Shown here one piece after another: positions 50,901-63,300 of a stretch of DNA of 64,000 nucleotides. The notes under the pieces were generated by a model. It was given only the letters and a program-made list of their open reading frames with translations. It was not told where the DNA came from and did not search any database. The first letter of the stretch is position 1. Each line of letters opens with the position of its first letter. Source of the stretch: Rostratula benghalensis (Eukaryota; Chordata; Aves; Charadriiformes; Rostratulidae); assembly GCA_013399305.1 (NCBI GenBank), contig VXAI01000035.1:2310110-2374109 (forward strand). The letters are read 5' to 3'. The translations under genes were made by a program, and so were the position numbers.

Positions 50901-53900
50901 AAATGGGAGAGCAAAGCCCCCAGCAGCAGAGCCAAAAGGATTTCCACAGACCCCAGGTACGTGAGGGAAATGCTCACAATAGTTTTTATGGCATGAAAGT
51001 ACCACTAGGTTACGTAGGTGCGTTAGTTTCAATGAAGTTGTGTGGGGAAAGTGAGTCACTGGGTTTTCTGCAAATAAATGCAAACAAAATAGCCTCTCCC
51101 CAGTTTCATTCTAGGTCTTCTGGTTGGAATAATCCCAAAATAACTAGAGAACTTGGAAAGATGGTGTTTACTCAGTTTGTTTACTTTGCATGATGTGTTC
51201 AATACAGTACTTTTTCCGCAGTTGCATGAATTAAGAAAGTCTAATTAGTACAGTTTTAGTAATTGTTGAACCTAGCAGAGGGAGAACTTAAGTCTTGCCA
51301 GGAGATGCTTTGTAATTTGCATAGCTGCTCTTATGATGAGTTTACGATGGTAAAGATGGCTTTTGTGGTGGTGGTGTGGAGACTTGGAATATGTGGTATG
51401 TATTCGTATATTCATTAATATCACTGAGAATAAGAAAATCCAATCTGACTCTGGAGCTGTGTGCAGCCTGCAAGTGTTTTGGGTGTTTTACATGCCAGAC
51501 GTAGGCATCGTTTCTGGCAGCAGAACTGTGTTAGCACAAGGGCTGCCAGGTAATTGAATCCCTGAGCAGCCAGTGCCTTGGATACAAGTGCCCTGGGAAC
51601 AGCAGGGGACTCTTGGTATTTGAGAGGTGAATTTCTTCCAGTCCTGCTGTTCCTTGGATTTTGTGACTGACATCTCTTTTCTTACATACCAAGCAGAATC
51701 AGAAAGAATTGCCATTCTTCTATAGGTAGCCTTTTCTTCTAATACTTAATCTTAAAAACACACTTTATGTAGATATATACCAGGGTGTAGAAATGCTAGC
51801 TAGAAAAAGGAGAAAAGTAAATAAATCCATGGGGATCCTTCTCATCACTTGCTGTTCTTAAACTGACAAACTTTGAAAATGCTTCATTTTCATGTGGATG
51901 TGGCATCTTTGCAGAATCACAATGGAAACAATGTCCTTTAATAAAAGCTCTGATGATAGAAAGGTTGTTGAAATAGCAATCAAATAACAAACCTGTCTTA
52001 CTTCATACATGCCAGCCTGTTTGTCTTCATGCAGTGTGTTGTTTGTCATCAGGAGCTGTTGTTACAGAAGATGTGTCTTTCCAGTCACCGAGGTCTAATA
52101 TCGTTCCCAGAGCTTCCATGACTTCACTGGTTAAATCATCCCTCACGCCTTTAAAGACATCGCCTGGGTCTGATGTCGGTTCACCTTTTGGCTCACCAGC
52201 TTTAAATGGCAAGATGGGAATTCTGGATGTAAACTCTCCTTGGCATGGGTCAGTCCAGAGTCCTCGTGTCATGAGAAGGCGACCAAAGCTGTGGACGTCA
52301 GGTTCAGGTAGAGGGTTTTTCCACTGCACTGTTTTTAGCTTTGTTAGTCCTAAGCACAGTAGGTAAGTCAACAGAGATCTGTATCTTGAGGATTAAAGTG
52401 AGAGCAACCAGTTTTTCTGAGGATGCTGTATTTCTCATGTAGATCTGCAAATGAATGGTTCCCACCATGAAGCCGTCCCAGTGCCCTCTGCTGCGAGAGC
52501 TGGCAGTGAGGTGGTACAGCCAAGCTTCATTTACACGTGGCTTCAGAACAAGCAAGAGCAGGTAGAGTAAAAGCTGCAGTACTGATAGGTTACAGCCAGG
52601 GGTTCTCTCTTCTGAAAGAACTTCCCAATTTTGTTAATGAATGCTTCCTTCTAGAGTTACCTTATGTAATGAAAATTCTCCCTCCCAATCCCTTTATGCT
52701 GTGAGGAGATGGTAGGGTTGAGAAGGGTTGTGCATACCTGATTATATTTTTATCTTTTGCCTCTTTTCAGATAAAAAACTTTTTGTCCAAACGAGTGCTG
52801 ATAATGTATTTCTTCAGCAAGGTAATCATCATCTTATGCTTTGTGACTGAGTAGCATGGATTAGAAGTGCACATGCATATGGGTTCTGCTCTGGTGCTCT
52901 GTACTTTTTACATATAATAACAGCTTTAGAGACCTTTCTTATAATCTAAGATTTTCCATAAGTACAATATTGTCCTTATTACGAGTTTTGTAGCAGGAGT
53001 ATCTCATACCTACATAGAAAAAGAAGAAGAATACTTGTTTAAACTCATCTGGTTATAAAATATATTTTGCTTAAAGCATCATGTACTAGTAAAACACAAC
53101 TGAGAACTTAAGCACACTTGTCTCAGTGTACTAATTGTAAGATGACATGGCTTGTAGTTAATTTTAAAATGCAGCAAACTGCTTTTTCTTAGGTCAATTT
53201 TTTTTTTCTTAGCTACCATTTTTTTTGTAGTTTTCCTTCATGGGAAGAGTGGTAGCTAGAATGTTGGGAATTACTCCTTATGAAATACTGGTACTGATAT
53301 TACTACCAAGTTTCAGGTGAACTTTGAATGCTTAAAGGAAACTTGTGTAGTGCTTACACGAAAAAAGAATTGGGTATTTCTTGTAACATAATTAACCAAT
53401 AGCTCAGTTAAGTTTTACAGAAGCATCTACCTCTAATTTTGGTCTTTTGTTTTTTTCAGGGATTTAAATGTTTCCTGGAAGTAGAGATCATATTTTTCTA
53501 TGCAGATCTTTTCTGTATATGTGATAATGGTTTCTGCTTACACATACAGCAGTGTTTTCTGATCAGTTATAGACTGGAGCAGAGACAGAGGCAAGCAAGA
53601 TCATGAAATAGGCAGAGGGGAATTGTATTGCCTATTTAGTCTTGAAAACTAGTTAGCTAAGATTATTTGTTTTATTTTGTTTTTCTTTAAATTCCAATCA
53701 TAACTATGGCTTCGTGGGCAGCTCCTATCCACAAAAAAAAAAAGTTTCTTAAAAGCTCAGATTTTTCTGGGTATTCCCTTGAGATCTGTCAACCCTTCAG
53801 GTCTTTTTTGAGGAGAGGGAGATGACCCCATCAAATTTGTAATACCTTGATTGAAACCTGTAATTTTGGTGATATTGTTTGTAAAGTGCACTCAGAATGC

Positions 53901-56900
53901 TTTGATTTCTTCTTAGCACCCTGAAGCCTCCATCCAAGCTGTCTTCTCTGATGCCCAAATGCACATCTGGGCTTTGGGAGGTAAGCAGTTTCCAGGTGAT
54001 CCACTCTATTGGTTCATGGAACTACAACTAAAAGGGTCCAACACCAGGTTCCTGGGGCTCCGTGCTTTATAAATGTAATGGAAGAAAAATCTTTGAATGT
54101 GTTTTGACAAAAACCTGACTGCATTTCAGCTACCAACACAAATAAAGGTTTAATACACTTCTTAGTTTTGAGATCCCATGCGAGATCTCTTAGTTTACAT
54201 TCCACAGAGGTTTGGTAGAGATTCCTAAACTTGATTTCTGTTGCTTCTCTCCCACATGAAACCATGCATCGCTTATACGTTTTCTTGAGTAACAGATTTA
54301 TGATGTCTTTTTACTCAAGGCTCTGAGTCTCTCTCTATAAATCACAGAGCTGAGGAAGGGAGTGACCCAGGTAGTGACTTAACAAATAAATGGACAAAGA
54401 TGGTCCACAGAGAATTAGAAGAACAATGACAGTATGTAGTTGCACTACGGGATTTTTCTTGATTGTTTCAAACTCATGAGCAAGTACCGGTCTTGATGGG
54501 ATCTTTTATTAGACTTGGCTCTGCAAAAGTTGATCTTTTTCCTAGGTTAGATGTTTTATGGGCAGGTACTCCAGGGTGTGTCAGATTGAAGGTGATGAGT
54601 TGGGACATACAGAGTCAGGAGACGGGAATCACACATACAGTTTGCAGAAAAGCACATGATGCCATTTGTGTTTTACCTAAGGGCAGAGGGCTAGGCTGCA
54701 ATTTTAAAAACTGAGGAGGGACTTAAAATTAAATCAAGGATTCCCTTAAAGCAGCAGAGTTCTCATACAAGCTGAACAAAGTGATCTGGAAATGTTTATG
54801 GCAAGAAGAATTGTCTCTTGGTTGATGTCAGATACAGCTCTGATCAGAGCAGTGGAAAGGAGGAGTCAACACTTTTAAAATCTATTTCATACAGAATCTC
54901 TCTTGCCTGTCATCAACTTCAAACCAATGTCAGCCAGTCAAACCAGTGACTGGCTTAGTCCTGAAGCAAGCCAAAGCAGAGGTAACTGTCACTTGGCTGC
55001 ACTAAGTTTTGAAGATTTCTGCCACACTAGTGGGATCTTCAAGCAGACTGTAATCTTTGTTAATGCTTCAGAAGCTGAGAATTCAGTAATTATAGCAATC
55101 TTGTTTGTTTGTTTTTAAGGTCTGTCTCATTTGGTAGCAGCCTCCTTTACTGAAGACCAATATGGAGTTGTCCAAACTACACTGCCAAATATCCTAAATA
55201 CTTTACTGACTCTTCAGGAGGTAAAAACTGTTAACTTTTCCTTACTGCACAAAAAGTTGAGAAGAAGAGAAGCAGTTTTATTAATTTTATATTTTGTCCT
55301 TGGTGACCAGTCATAACATTCAAGTCTGTGCATTGTGAAACAGCTTAATAAAAACCTTGTAAGTTTTTTAAAATGTAGAAGTAGAAAGTGTGTTTTTAAT
55401 AGAATGTTTGGGGTTTTTTTTTAAAAAAATGGTACTTTATGCTCAGTTAAAGACCTTATTTCAGGGCTGCAGCACTTATAACACTAGTTTTTATGTGTAG
55501 TTAGGACTTAGTCTTTATTTGGCTGTACATGATTCCTAGTGCAACGTGGAGCTCTTAGAGACATTGCAAATCACAGGAGATAATATCTGTGTGGTGTTTC
55601 TCTAATACTAAGATGTTACTCTCCAACAATTACTGGTGTTTGTCTAATATGTATTGGGAAAAAAATCCAGATGTTTCCAAGGCTTTGCATGTCCTATTGA
55701 CATAATCATTTTACACTGCCTTAATGGAGATTCCTGGAAAGAATTTAGAGGTTATTAAAGTTCTTCAGTGCAAGTCATCTAGTCCAAGAACAGGCCTGGG
55801 GCAGTGGGGGGAAAAGCCAATACCTTTGTTTCTTGAAGAAGCGAGTCATAATACACGACAGAATGGAATTTTTACTGCAGTGTGTGCTGTGCTTAGCTGT
55901 TAAGACTCATTAACAGAGAATCTTATGTCACAGAACTTGGTTCTGTGTTCACGTTGATGGCCAGGAAATGCAAAGTCATGCTCAGTTTCCCAATGCATTT
56001 TTTTTGTGTGTCTTGGTGGGATTTCTGAACTTGCACTTTTTTTTTTTGCTTCATTTGACAGAAACGTTTTGCTAGCTACATTAGGAAATCATTGAACAGC
56101 TGACACTAATTTTTCTCAATCAGGTTGTGGACAGATATTTCAAACTGCCTCACGTTTCTAGCAAGCCCCCCAGGATTTCAGGGAGTCTGGTGGACACGTC
56201 TTATAAAACGCTACGATTTGCACTTAGAGCATCTCTGAGAACAGCGCTGTACCGGATAACTACTGTCTTTGGAGAACACTTAAAGTAAGAACTTTTTTGT
56301 GATTGATTGCTCAGTTAGTTTGGTTTTAATTTATGTTTTTGTACAACCTGTGAAAAGGGAAATTTGGGCAAAAATCCTTCATGTCATTATTCTTATATGG
56401 TATTCTAGTATTCTTTGATTTGTGGAACCTTAAATCCTTGTGTAGATGTTTGGTCCCCCTTAGAAACTTATTATTGATAGATTCCTGGGCAATTTGTCCT
56501 AGTGACTTTTCATAAACTCTTTAGCAGCAGTCCATGAATACCACTCATTTAGTAAGTCTTCACTATTGAAAAGAAAGTAAACCAGCTAGAGACAATTGTC
56601 TGTTCTGTAGGGAGAGAATTCTGTGAAGAGTCCAAGTACTCAAATTCTCTTTGCTTCTGGGTTGTCTGATGGCTCGCTCTCAGCTGTTGTCACAGCAGGC
56701 AGACTTTAAAATCTGGCCTCTGTGTCAGTGGGATGAAACTCCCTGCAGTATCTGCCCATCTCTCTCAGTTTGGAAGTGCCAGGTGTACAGGAGAGATCAT
56801 TTTAAGAGACTCTTACCTAAATCATTCTTGCAACTTAAACAATTGCTTGTGTGTCTTTAAAGGTAAGGGAAATAGGTTCAGTTTGTAGGGACAAGTGCCT

Positions 56901-57190
56901 CAGTAGTGGAAGCTGTTGAAGGTAAGAACTGACAATTTTAAGGGTTAATACATATTTTTGTCTTTTCTTTTTTTTTTTTAATATAGGTTTTCATACAGCT
57001 GGGTTTTCTAAAATTTAGCTCCAATGTAATTGTTGATTTCAATGTATGGTTAATTTTGGTGTGAGGCTTTATTTTGCTGGTGTATTACAATTATACAATC
57101 TTACATTCTACATCTGTTGTTTTTAGTGCAGTGCAAGTGTCTGCAGAACATAAGAAAAGACTTCAGCAATTCTTGGAATACAAAGAATAA
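38615..57190 (+). CDS. NDC1: NDC1 (TMEM48), transmembrane nucleoporin
   Basis: Eighteen coding exons: 38615-38656, 38729-38849, 40077-40178, 41209-41383, 41895-42033, 43840-43948, 45415-45466, 46125-46257, 48524-48616, 49891-49972, 50801-50956, 52053-52307, 52443-52561, 52771-52821, 53917-53980, 55120-55220, 56124-56284, 57127-57190 (672 residues; human 674). Every junction keeps phase. Six membrane segments lie at about residues 16-42, 64-85, 110-130, 161-181, 215-232 and 260-288. The C-terminal half faces the cytosol/nuclear pore. NDC1 anchors the nuclear pore complex in the pore membrane, recruits ALADIN, and binds NUP35/53. Conserved blocks include [84 protein letters not shown] and LQQFLEYKE at the end. 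Exons 11-13 (residues about 370-515) are Ser/Pro-rich and poorly conserved, with eight S/T-P sites. The first exon is short ([14 protein letters not shown]) and lacks part of the human N terminus. Confidence 0.96.
39042..39544 (+). mobile_element. CR1 LINE fragment in NDC1 intron 2
   Basis: Plus-orientation copy: 'tgcgtccagttctgggctcc', reading [20 protein letters not shown] and [20 protein letters not shown], ending 'gtcccttccaaccctgacaa' then 'ttccgtgaca' right at the N run. Confidence 0.93.
39545..39568. other. assembly gap (24 N)
   Basis: Short N run directly at the 3' end of the CR1 copy, where the octamer tail repeats would be expected. Confidence 0.99.
39875..40003 (-). mobile_element. 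CR1 LINE internal fragment in NDC1 intron 2
   Basis: Reverse fragment truncated at both ends: 'ggggcctcaaccacctccct', 'gggcaacctattccagtgtt', ending 'ccattgccccttgtcctgtg'. It closely resembles the matching part of 42388-42825. It ends about 75 bases before NDC1 exon 3. Confidence 0.9.
40295..41035 (+). mobile_element. CR1 LINE fragment in NDC1 intron 3
   Basis: Plus-orientation copy starting further 5' than most others: 'ctgtcctcctcaatattttc', 'atcaatgacctggatggaag', 'tttgctgatgatacaaaagt', the last encoding the FADDTK part of the reverse-transcriptase catalytic region, here already degraded. It ends 'ggattagatgatccctatat' and 'cctacccttctgtgatt'. Confidence 0.92.
42388..42825 (-). mobile_element. 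CR1 LINE fragment in NDC1 intron 5
   Basis: Reverse copy: 'tatcatagaatcatagcatg', 'gtccaggccatagaggggac', 'cagcagggacacccccaacc', ending 'gtcctcataggagaggttct'. Same subfamily as 3870-4705 by shared wording. It is the last clear CR1 in the window. Confidence 0.93.
43739..43775 (+). repeat. T-rich low-complexity tract
   Basis: Interrupted poly(T)/G in NDC1 intron 5, shortly before exon 6; similar runs occur at 45776-45795, 47205-47227 and 49988-50020. Confidence 0.75.
48429..48466 (+). repeat. (TA)n(TG)n microsatellite
   Basis: TA run, then TG units, then TA, in NDC1 intron 8, about 60 bases before exon 9. Confidence 0.88.
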
Positions 57191-57367
57191 GTAACAGATT
57201 TTGATGCAGCTACGATTTTTTTTCCAACGCTCTTGCTAAGAAGAAGGTGGGACTAATGAACCTTTTTTTATCTTGTCTCTTTGGAAAAGCATATGGAAGT
57301 ACAAGTCACAGAACAAAACTCTTAGAGCTGTAGAAGAGCTCTTCTAAGTTTGGATCATCTTTTGTAT

Positions 57368-57373
57368 AATAAA
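57368..57373 (+). terminator. NDC1: NDC1 polyadenylation signal
   Basis: AATAAA 178 bases after the NDC1 stop, followed by T-rich sequence. Confidence 0.75.
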
Positions 57374-60300
57374 ACTTTCTTAAAATTCATCTTGCCTTCT
57401 CTTAGTATCACTTAAAACTGAGAAAGTGTCAGTTCTTACTTTACGTAGGACTGTGACGTTTGAGATTATTAGAGTTACTTTGCCACTCGGATCCTTCACT
57501 GTTTTTCCCAATGTATTCTTTCCCTACCATTTTCTGTTAAAGGGCTGAGTAGAGATTTACATAGATACTTAGTGTGCCTAAGTGTTTCATAAATTTAGTT
57601 GATAACCCTTTTAGTGCAGATGAAGTGTGTACTTTAGGAGTAGGGAACAGATGTGCCCAGGAATAAAACATGCTACTCTCTTACAAGATGGAAATATGCC
57701 TTCAGAATAAAATGGGTGTGCAGAAGGGCGTTGTTGCGACATAAATACAGCTTGAAAAGCTACCAGCTTGGCTTTTTTATCTTAAAGGTGACCCGGGAAA
57801 CTAAGTTCTGATCTACAGTGAAAACATAAGAACCATTACTGTATTTAGTAAAACTCCCAAGAAATGACATTGTGAATTACAGTTTAGATCAACAACTTTC
57901 TTTTAAGGTGGGTAGGAAGGATGTTTGCAGCATATGCAACTTTTTCAAAATAACATACATTGTATTTTTCACTAGAACCATTTTAAAAAACTGAAAATTA
58001 ACTACTCATTTTTTAATCTGACTCCAGTACTGCAATATCTACACTAGAAAACATGTATATAGAGGTTAGATGTAGCTGCAGTACCTTACTGTAACTTCCT
58101 TGAGATGAAAGTAAGCTAAATGGTTTTGTAAATTAATTTAGCATGATAAGGGGAAACAAATATTGGGATCGTTTTCCTTCTGTTCTCTTCAGTGCTGCTA
58201 GTCCTANNNNNNNNNNNNNNNNNNNNNNNNNNNNNNNNNNNNNNNNNNNNNNNNNNNNNNNNNNNNNNNNNNNNNNGGTTTTTTTGGTTTTTTTTATGGA
58301 GAGTTTAAGATCTGAAGATGGCCAGTTTTTGTTGGTGTGATGATATGATCAGCTGATGGAATGGTTGTGTAGTAATAAATCTTTAGAGAGCCTGAAAGGT
58401 TAGGTAAGAGCAACCCCCACATGTCCAATGAGAGCTGCATATTGCTTTCCTCAGTACAGAGACATGTAATTTTCTTGTAATGCAGACACAGCACGTGTTA
58501 GATTTGATAGTGGAAATTAGAACTGTATTGTTCCTTTTGCATTGAGGCAGCTTACAGTAACCACAAGGTGACAGCCTTTTGTTCTAGTTAAAGGTTAAGC
58601 ACAAAGTCTTTTAAAGGTTCCCAAAGCTTAACCTACCACAGGTGTGACTATTATGTCAAAGCCCCTTGCCTACCTGTCTTATTAAATAATTTAATTTGCT
58701 CATTGTCTAGTTTTGCAATGTGCACCTGGAGTTAAAACGGGGCTTTAGCAGGTACCTTGGGTGTTAACTGTTGACCCAAATACTTCAGTCGAAATTTTCA
58801 AATAAAATTTTCAGGCATTTAAACAGGTGCAGAATGTTTGGATTTGGGTTTTTTGGGGATTGGTTTGCCGTTGTGGGTTTTGGGTTTTTTTTTATTGCTC
58901 TGGTATTTTCTGCAACACTCCCACAACTATAAGCTGCAAGCTGTAATTAACATTGTTACGGCTGTCAGCAACAGGCTTAAAATGTAAGAGGAGTTTTTGA
59001 TGCCAAAGTGCTTGAGGTCTGTCCTCCTGGTGTTGCAGTAGAGATTTGCACATGACATCTGCTAATGTGTGTGTGATTCATGGCATTCTCTGCATATGAC
59101 AGAAGAGCTTTCAAAAGCTGATTGCTTTGTGGTTTCTTTAAAAGCTCCAATTCTTTAAAGAGCTGTAGGCTTTTTTTTTTTTTTAAGCCTTTACTTAAGA
59201 GTGCATCTTTAACAGTATCTCATGCTCATGAATCTAAGTACAAGAATATAAAGCGTACATTGGATGCCCTCTGAAGATGGAATAAGTGGCTTACACAACT
59301 CAAACAGGGATAACATTCTAGATTTGGCTTTGGGAATAATTATATTCCTCTGGCAAACTGTGCTGGTGTTTCAAGTCCTCTTATATACTTCTGTCTTAAC
59401 ATAAAAATACTAAGTCTGTGAAGCCTCCGTGAGGTATGGGAAAAGTCTCCTGAGTTTGTTTCTACATTCTGGGTAATGAGGAAAAAAAAAAAAAGCCTTT
59501 TTTTCAGTTGGTTTCTGTGTAACTGCAGTTAAATTGGATCCCTCAAGCCTGGTAATATTTCTCATCTGTTTAATCATCTCGAAGCTGAGCTGCGTCTTCT
59601 TGCTGGATTGCATTCCAAATGCACAAGTGAAACAGCATATGGGTTGATGGCTGTTCTGGTAACCCTGTGAACTGCCTGCCTCTCCCTACAGGTAGGCTGT
59701 AGTCAAGAGTATCTGAAATGATTTTCACTGCAGCTGGAAGTGGAATGCTGATGATTACTCAGATCTGTTTTCCTCTTGCAATGGAGTAGTGAAATAGAGG
59801 CTTTAGCTTGTAAGCAGTCTCTTAGAAATAAGAACAAAACCCTATTCTGCTTTGTTTTCTGAGATACAACTTGGAAAATTCAGACTGGGTGGACAAATGT
59901 GGTGGCCCATCCCTTGAAACGATTGCACGCTGCTGTATCCGAGGGAGCTGGGCAGGACTTGCTCCCTCAACAGGAGCACTTTTGCCACTTTGGAGAATTG
60001 TCTGGATGCCAACTGCAGCTCAGGGCCTGAATGCACCCTTGAAATGAAGTGGTTTCGATTCTGTTGCTGCTGACTTTGAACAGAGGCTGTATTGTACGTA
60101 CCGTGCTCCGGGTCTTAAGGCCCTGAACAGCCGTCTTCCCACCTACAGAGATACACGTATGGCTGCGAGGGCCAGGCCAGCACCCCTCCAGATGCATCCA
60201 GCTGCAGCTACAGAAGTATCACTCTCTCACTGATGGGATTTGCTGGTCCCTGCTCAGTCACAGGCAAGTCATGGGGTCTGCAGGCGGCGTGCTCACCAGA
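57374..60300. other. intergenic, no gene seen
   Basis: AT-rich sequence downstream of NDC1 with T/G-rich tracts (58277-58298, 58845-58895) and an N run. No CR1, exon or domain was recognised. GLIS1 is expected to the right by synteny, but none of its zinc-finger sequence is visible. Confidence 0.5.
58207..58276. other. assembly gap (70 N)
   Basis: N run followed directly by a G/T-rich low-complexity tract, the probable cause of the break. Confidence 0.99.
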
Positions 60301-60304
60301 CTGT

Positions 60305-60335
60305 AGTTCCAGTAGCTCATCCAGCTACTGGAACT
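60305..60335 (+). repeat. perfect 13-bp inverted repeat (hairpin)
   Basis: Left arm AGTTCCAGTAGCT at 60305-60317 and right arm AGCTACTGGAACT at 60323-60335 are exact reverse complements around a five-base loop (catcc). Function unknown. Confidence 0.9.
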
Positions 60336-63300
60336 GGCTGTGTGTGGGATCTGATGCTCTGCCTGGGGGGAGGTCCGATGCTTCTAGGGGGCTGGCTGTA
60401 TGTGAATCCATATGAGGTGGCCCCAAGAGCACCTACAGCTGCAGAGATGCTTCTTGCTGTGTGTGGTACCGTCCCCTTTGCCCAGGGGATGAATGGTGGC
60501 AGCTTGCAGTGTTTCACATGTTCAGGCTGGCATTACATGGCTGCACAGCTTCACAGCTGATGGTAGTGATGCTCCCACCACTCCCATCACCACCTTTCTA
60601 CAAAGGTGTAATAAAAAGGTGAAGGGTGGATGGAATCATCGCAGGTGCTGCAAGCTGAGGACACTCCCCACTATCCACACACACTTCTCTCCTTGTGGTC
60701 CTGATATTTTCTATCACTAGTATCATGTTAACGTTTGCTATGTGGATTAGATGCATTTGGGTGCTGTGGATGCACCTGGAGTGTGATTTGCCAAGCTCTT
60801 CTGTTGTAAGGGGACATTCTCACATCAGAATTTTGCTTTCCCTTGCTGCAGACTCAGGGTAGAGGTTTGCATCGGGCGTATCAGCTTTGGACAAACCTGT
60901 AATATAAATAAACTGCACAGCTCCCACGTGTCTGAGAAAACAGCCTGAGAGAGCAAAAACCTACACCGTACTCTGATTTCAGAAAACAAAAACTAAATTG
61001 TAGAATACCTCACCCTTCTGCCCTTATGAAAATCTGTGGAACTGTAGTAGAGCTGGTCAGTCAAGAGACAGATGAACATGATGTCTCTGGAGCCTGCCGT
61101 GAAATCAAAACACAAGTTCAAGGGGGAATAATTCCTTGGGTGACTTACTGGATACACTACCTGATTCTTCTGATAGGTGGTGATGGCTTAAGAGTTCTCT
61201 GATGTGTCTTTTTTAAATTTTTCCTTAGAAAACCCTAAAAAGTCAGTTCCAGAAGTAGGAAGTGCTTCATGAATGGCCAATTTTTGCAAATACGCTAGTT
61301 TTCACACAGTCCCTTGGGGACACCAAGGGTTGAGTTTAACTGATGGAACTGGAGATGTGCTCTACCACCTACAATCATGGGAAATGTTAAATAATCTGGA
61401 GGAATGGGTGGGGGAAGCAGCGAGTGTCACAAGTTTAGCACTCAAAAAAAAAAAAAAAAAGCTTTTTGGCTTCTGGACCTCTGTTATAAAATGGGGCTTA
61501 GTCTAATCCAGCCCTCCCTCACCTCCAACAACGATAAGTATCTGTTTGCAATGAGTAGCCTCCTGCAGTGATGGACACCAAAGAAATGCCCTGGAGAAAA
61601 TAACACTTTATTCTGCGCAGGGCTTGGCTGATGTGCGGCAAATATATTCAGTGTGTGGTCCAGACACTATGCCAATGAAGAGAGAACAGAAGAAGGACTA
61701 GCTAGAAGGACAGCAATCACTATCTTCAGTGCATTGAATATATGGATCCCCAGGCAAAATGAGTGTGGGGCCATGCTATAAAGCCAGTACTATAACTCAT
61801 TTATAGTAGGAGCGAGTCGAGGTTCTACCAGTAATTCCAGTCCTGGCACGTCCCAGTGCTGAGGGTTGGATTTTACAAGCTGAACATTCTTAAGTGGTGC
61901 TGTCTTGGATTTGTTTGTTTGTTTGTTTATGACTTAAGTTTATTTCACTACCTGTGTTGTGTATGCGTGGTGGGAGAGATTAATCTATTTATGGACTGAT
62001 GCAGAGAAAGAATACAGAGGAATGTCTGAGGAAGCTAACTGCAGGTGTTAGCAACCGTGTCCTGAATGGAGGTTGGTTGAACCCCTCTTTAGAGGTGTTT
62101 TTTCCTCAAAGGCCTCTAGAATGATCTGCCAATTAAATAGAGAGGCAGGAGGAAGAGAGAGACCTGTACTGTTAGGGTGGGTTCTGGAAATGCGGGTCAT
62201 TTGTTGTAGCCTCTGCAAGACAGAGTTGGATTCAAGATTACCATGTGCTTTTCCCAAAATATGCTAGTTATTGAAAAGAGACTTGTTTTTAAAAGATAAG
62301 TCACAGTGATCTGAGGAATTTCTTTTTTCTAGCTACATGAGTTATAAACAAATCTGTATGTTATGAGGCAATAGTTGAGCCCATCACTAGATAATGTGTG
62401 GTCAGTTTGACCCTGCTGTCTTAATTTAGGAGGTCATTTTAAAACCACTATAAAAAAGGGCTTTGTGTTGCCTTAAAGGGCTATGGGTGATCTCTAAGAA
62501 ACGGGCATACTTACAGAGACAATCCCTTTGGCTCAGTTTTTGTTTGGTTGTTTCTTTTTTACTATCTGTGCTGCAGTAAATTAAAACAAAAACAAGTCTG
62601 GGCTTGGCATGCCTTTGTAAATAAACTGCTGTGTGTGAATCGACAGCTCGTTTGCAACCAGGTTATTTATAACAAAGTTTGTTATTTCTCCTACCAGAGA
62701 GCTTGTTTTGCCCTGCACTAACAGAATGCTTATGGTAACACCTCCCACCTCTGTCTGTACTGCAACAGTTACACAAAGGCCTCACGATTTCAATTGTGTC
62801 CTTTTGAAATTCAATTTGGTTGCCTGCTGGAGTAGAAGCAGGGAATTCAGTAAGTGAACAAGAGATTAATACTTCAGCTCTTCCTGTTTGCTCTGCACAG
62901 CTCACCTTACCTGTATCTATCCTGCTTGATTTTTCTCCTCCCTCAGAACTGCTTGGGGAACTGGAGTTTTCACCTTCTGAGTTTCTTGAAGATCCGGTTT
63001 GTGACCAGCCATAATGCTGAGGCCAGTTACAACCACCCATTCCTGACAAAGGTAAAGAGCACACTTTGAAGACTGGATTTGGTGAACTGGGGTCCCATCC
63101 ATGTAATGTTCTTCCTCCCCTCCTGTTTCCCTTGCCTTTTACAGATGATCTTTCATTGTCCTCATGTATATTCAGCTCCCAGGCAGCAGCATCTCAAGCC
63201 TCTGCTTGTGCAGCTGTGACCACAGGGGCTCATGCTGTCTGGAGCAGAGGCTGCGTGTCTGCAAAAGCACCTGTAGACCCAGAGAAAACCATTGTCGTGG

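Noticed and set aside
60305..60335. Hairpin as a microRNA precursor
   Set aside because: A 13-bp stem with a five-base loop is far too short for Drosha/Dicer processing.
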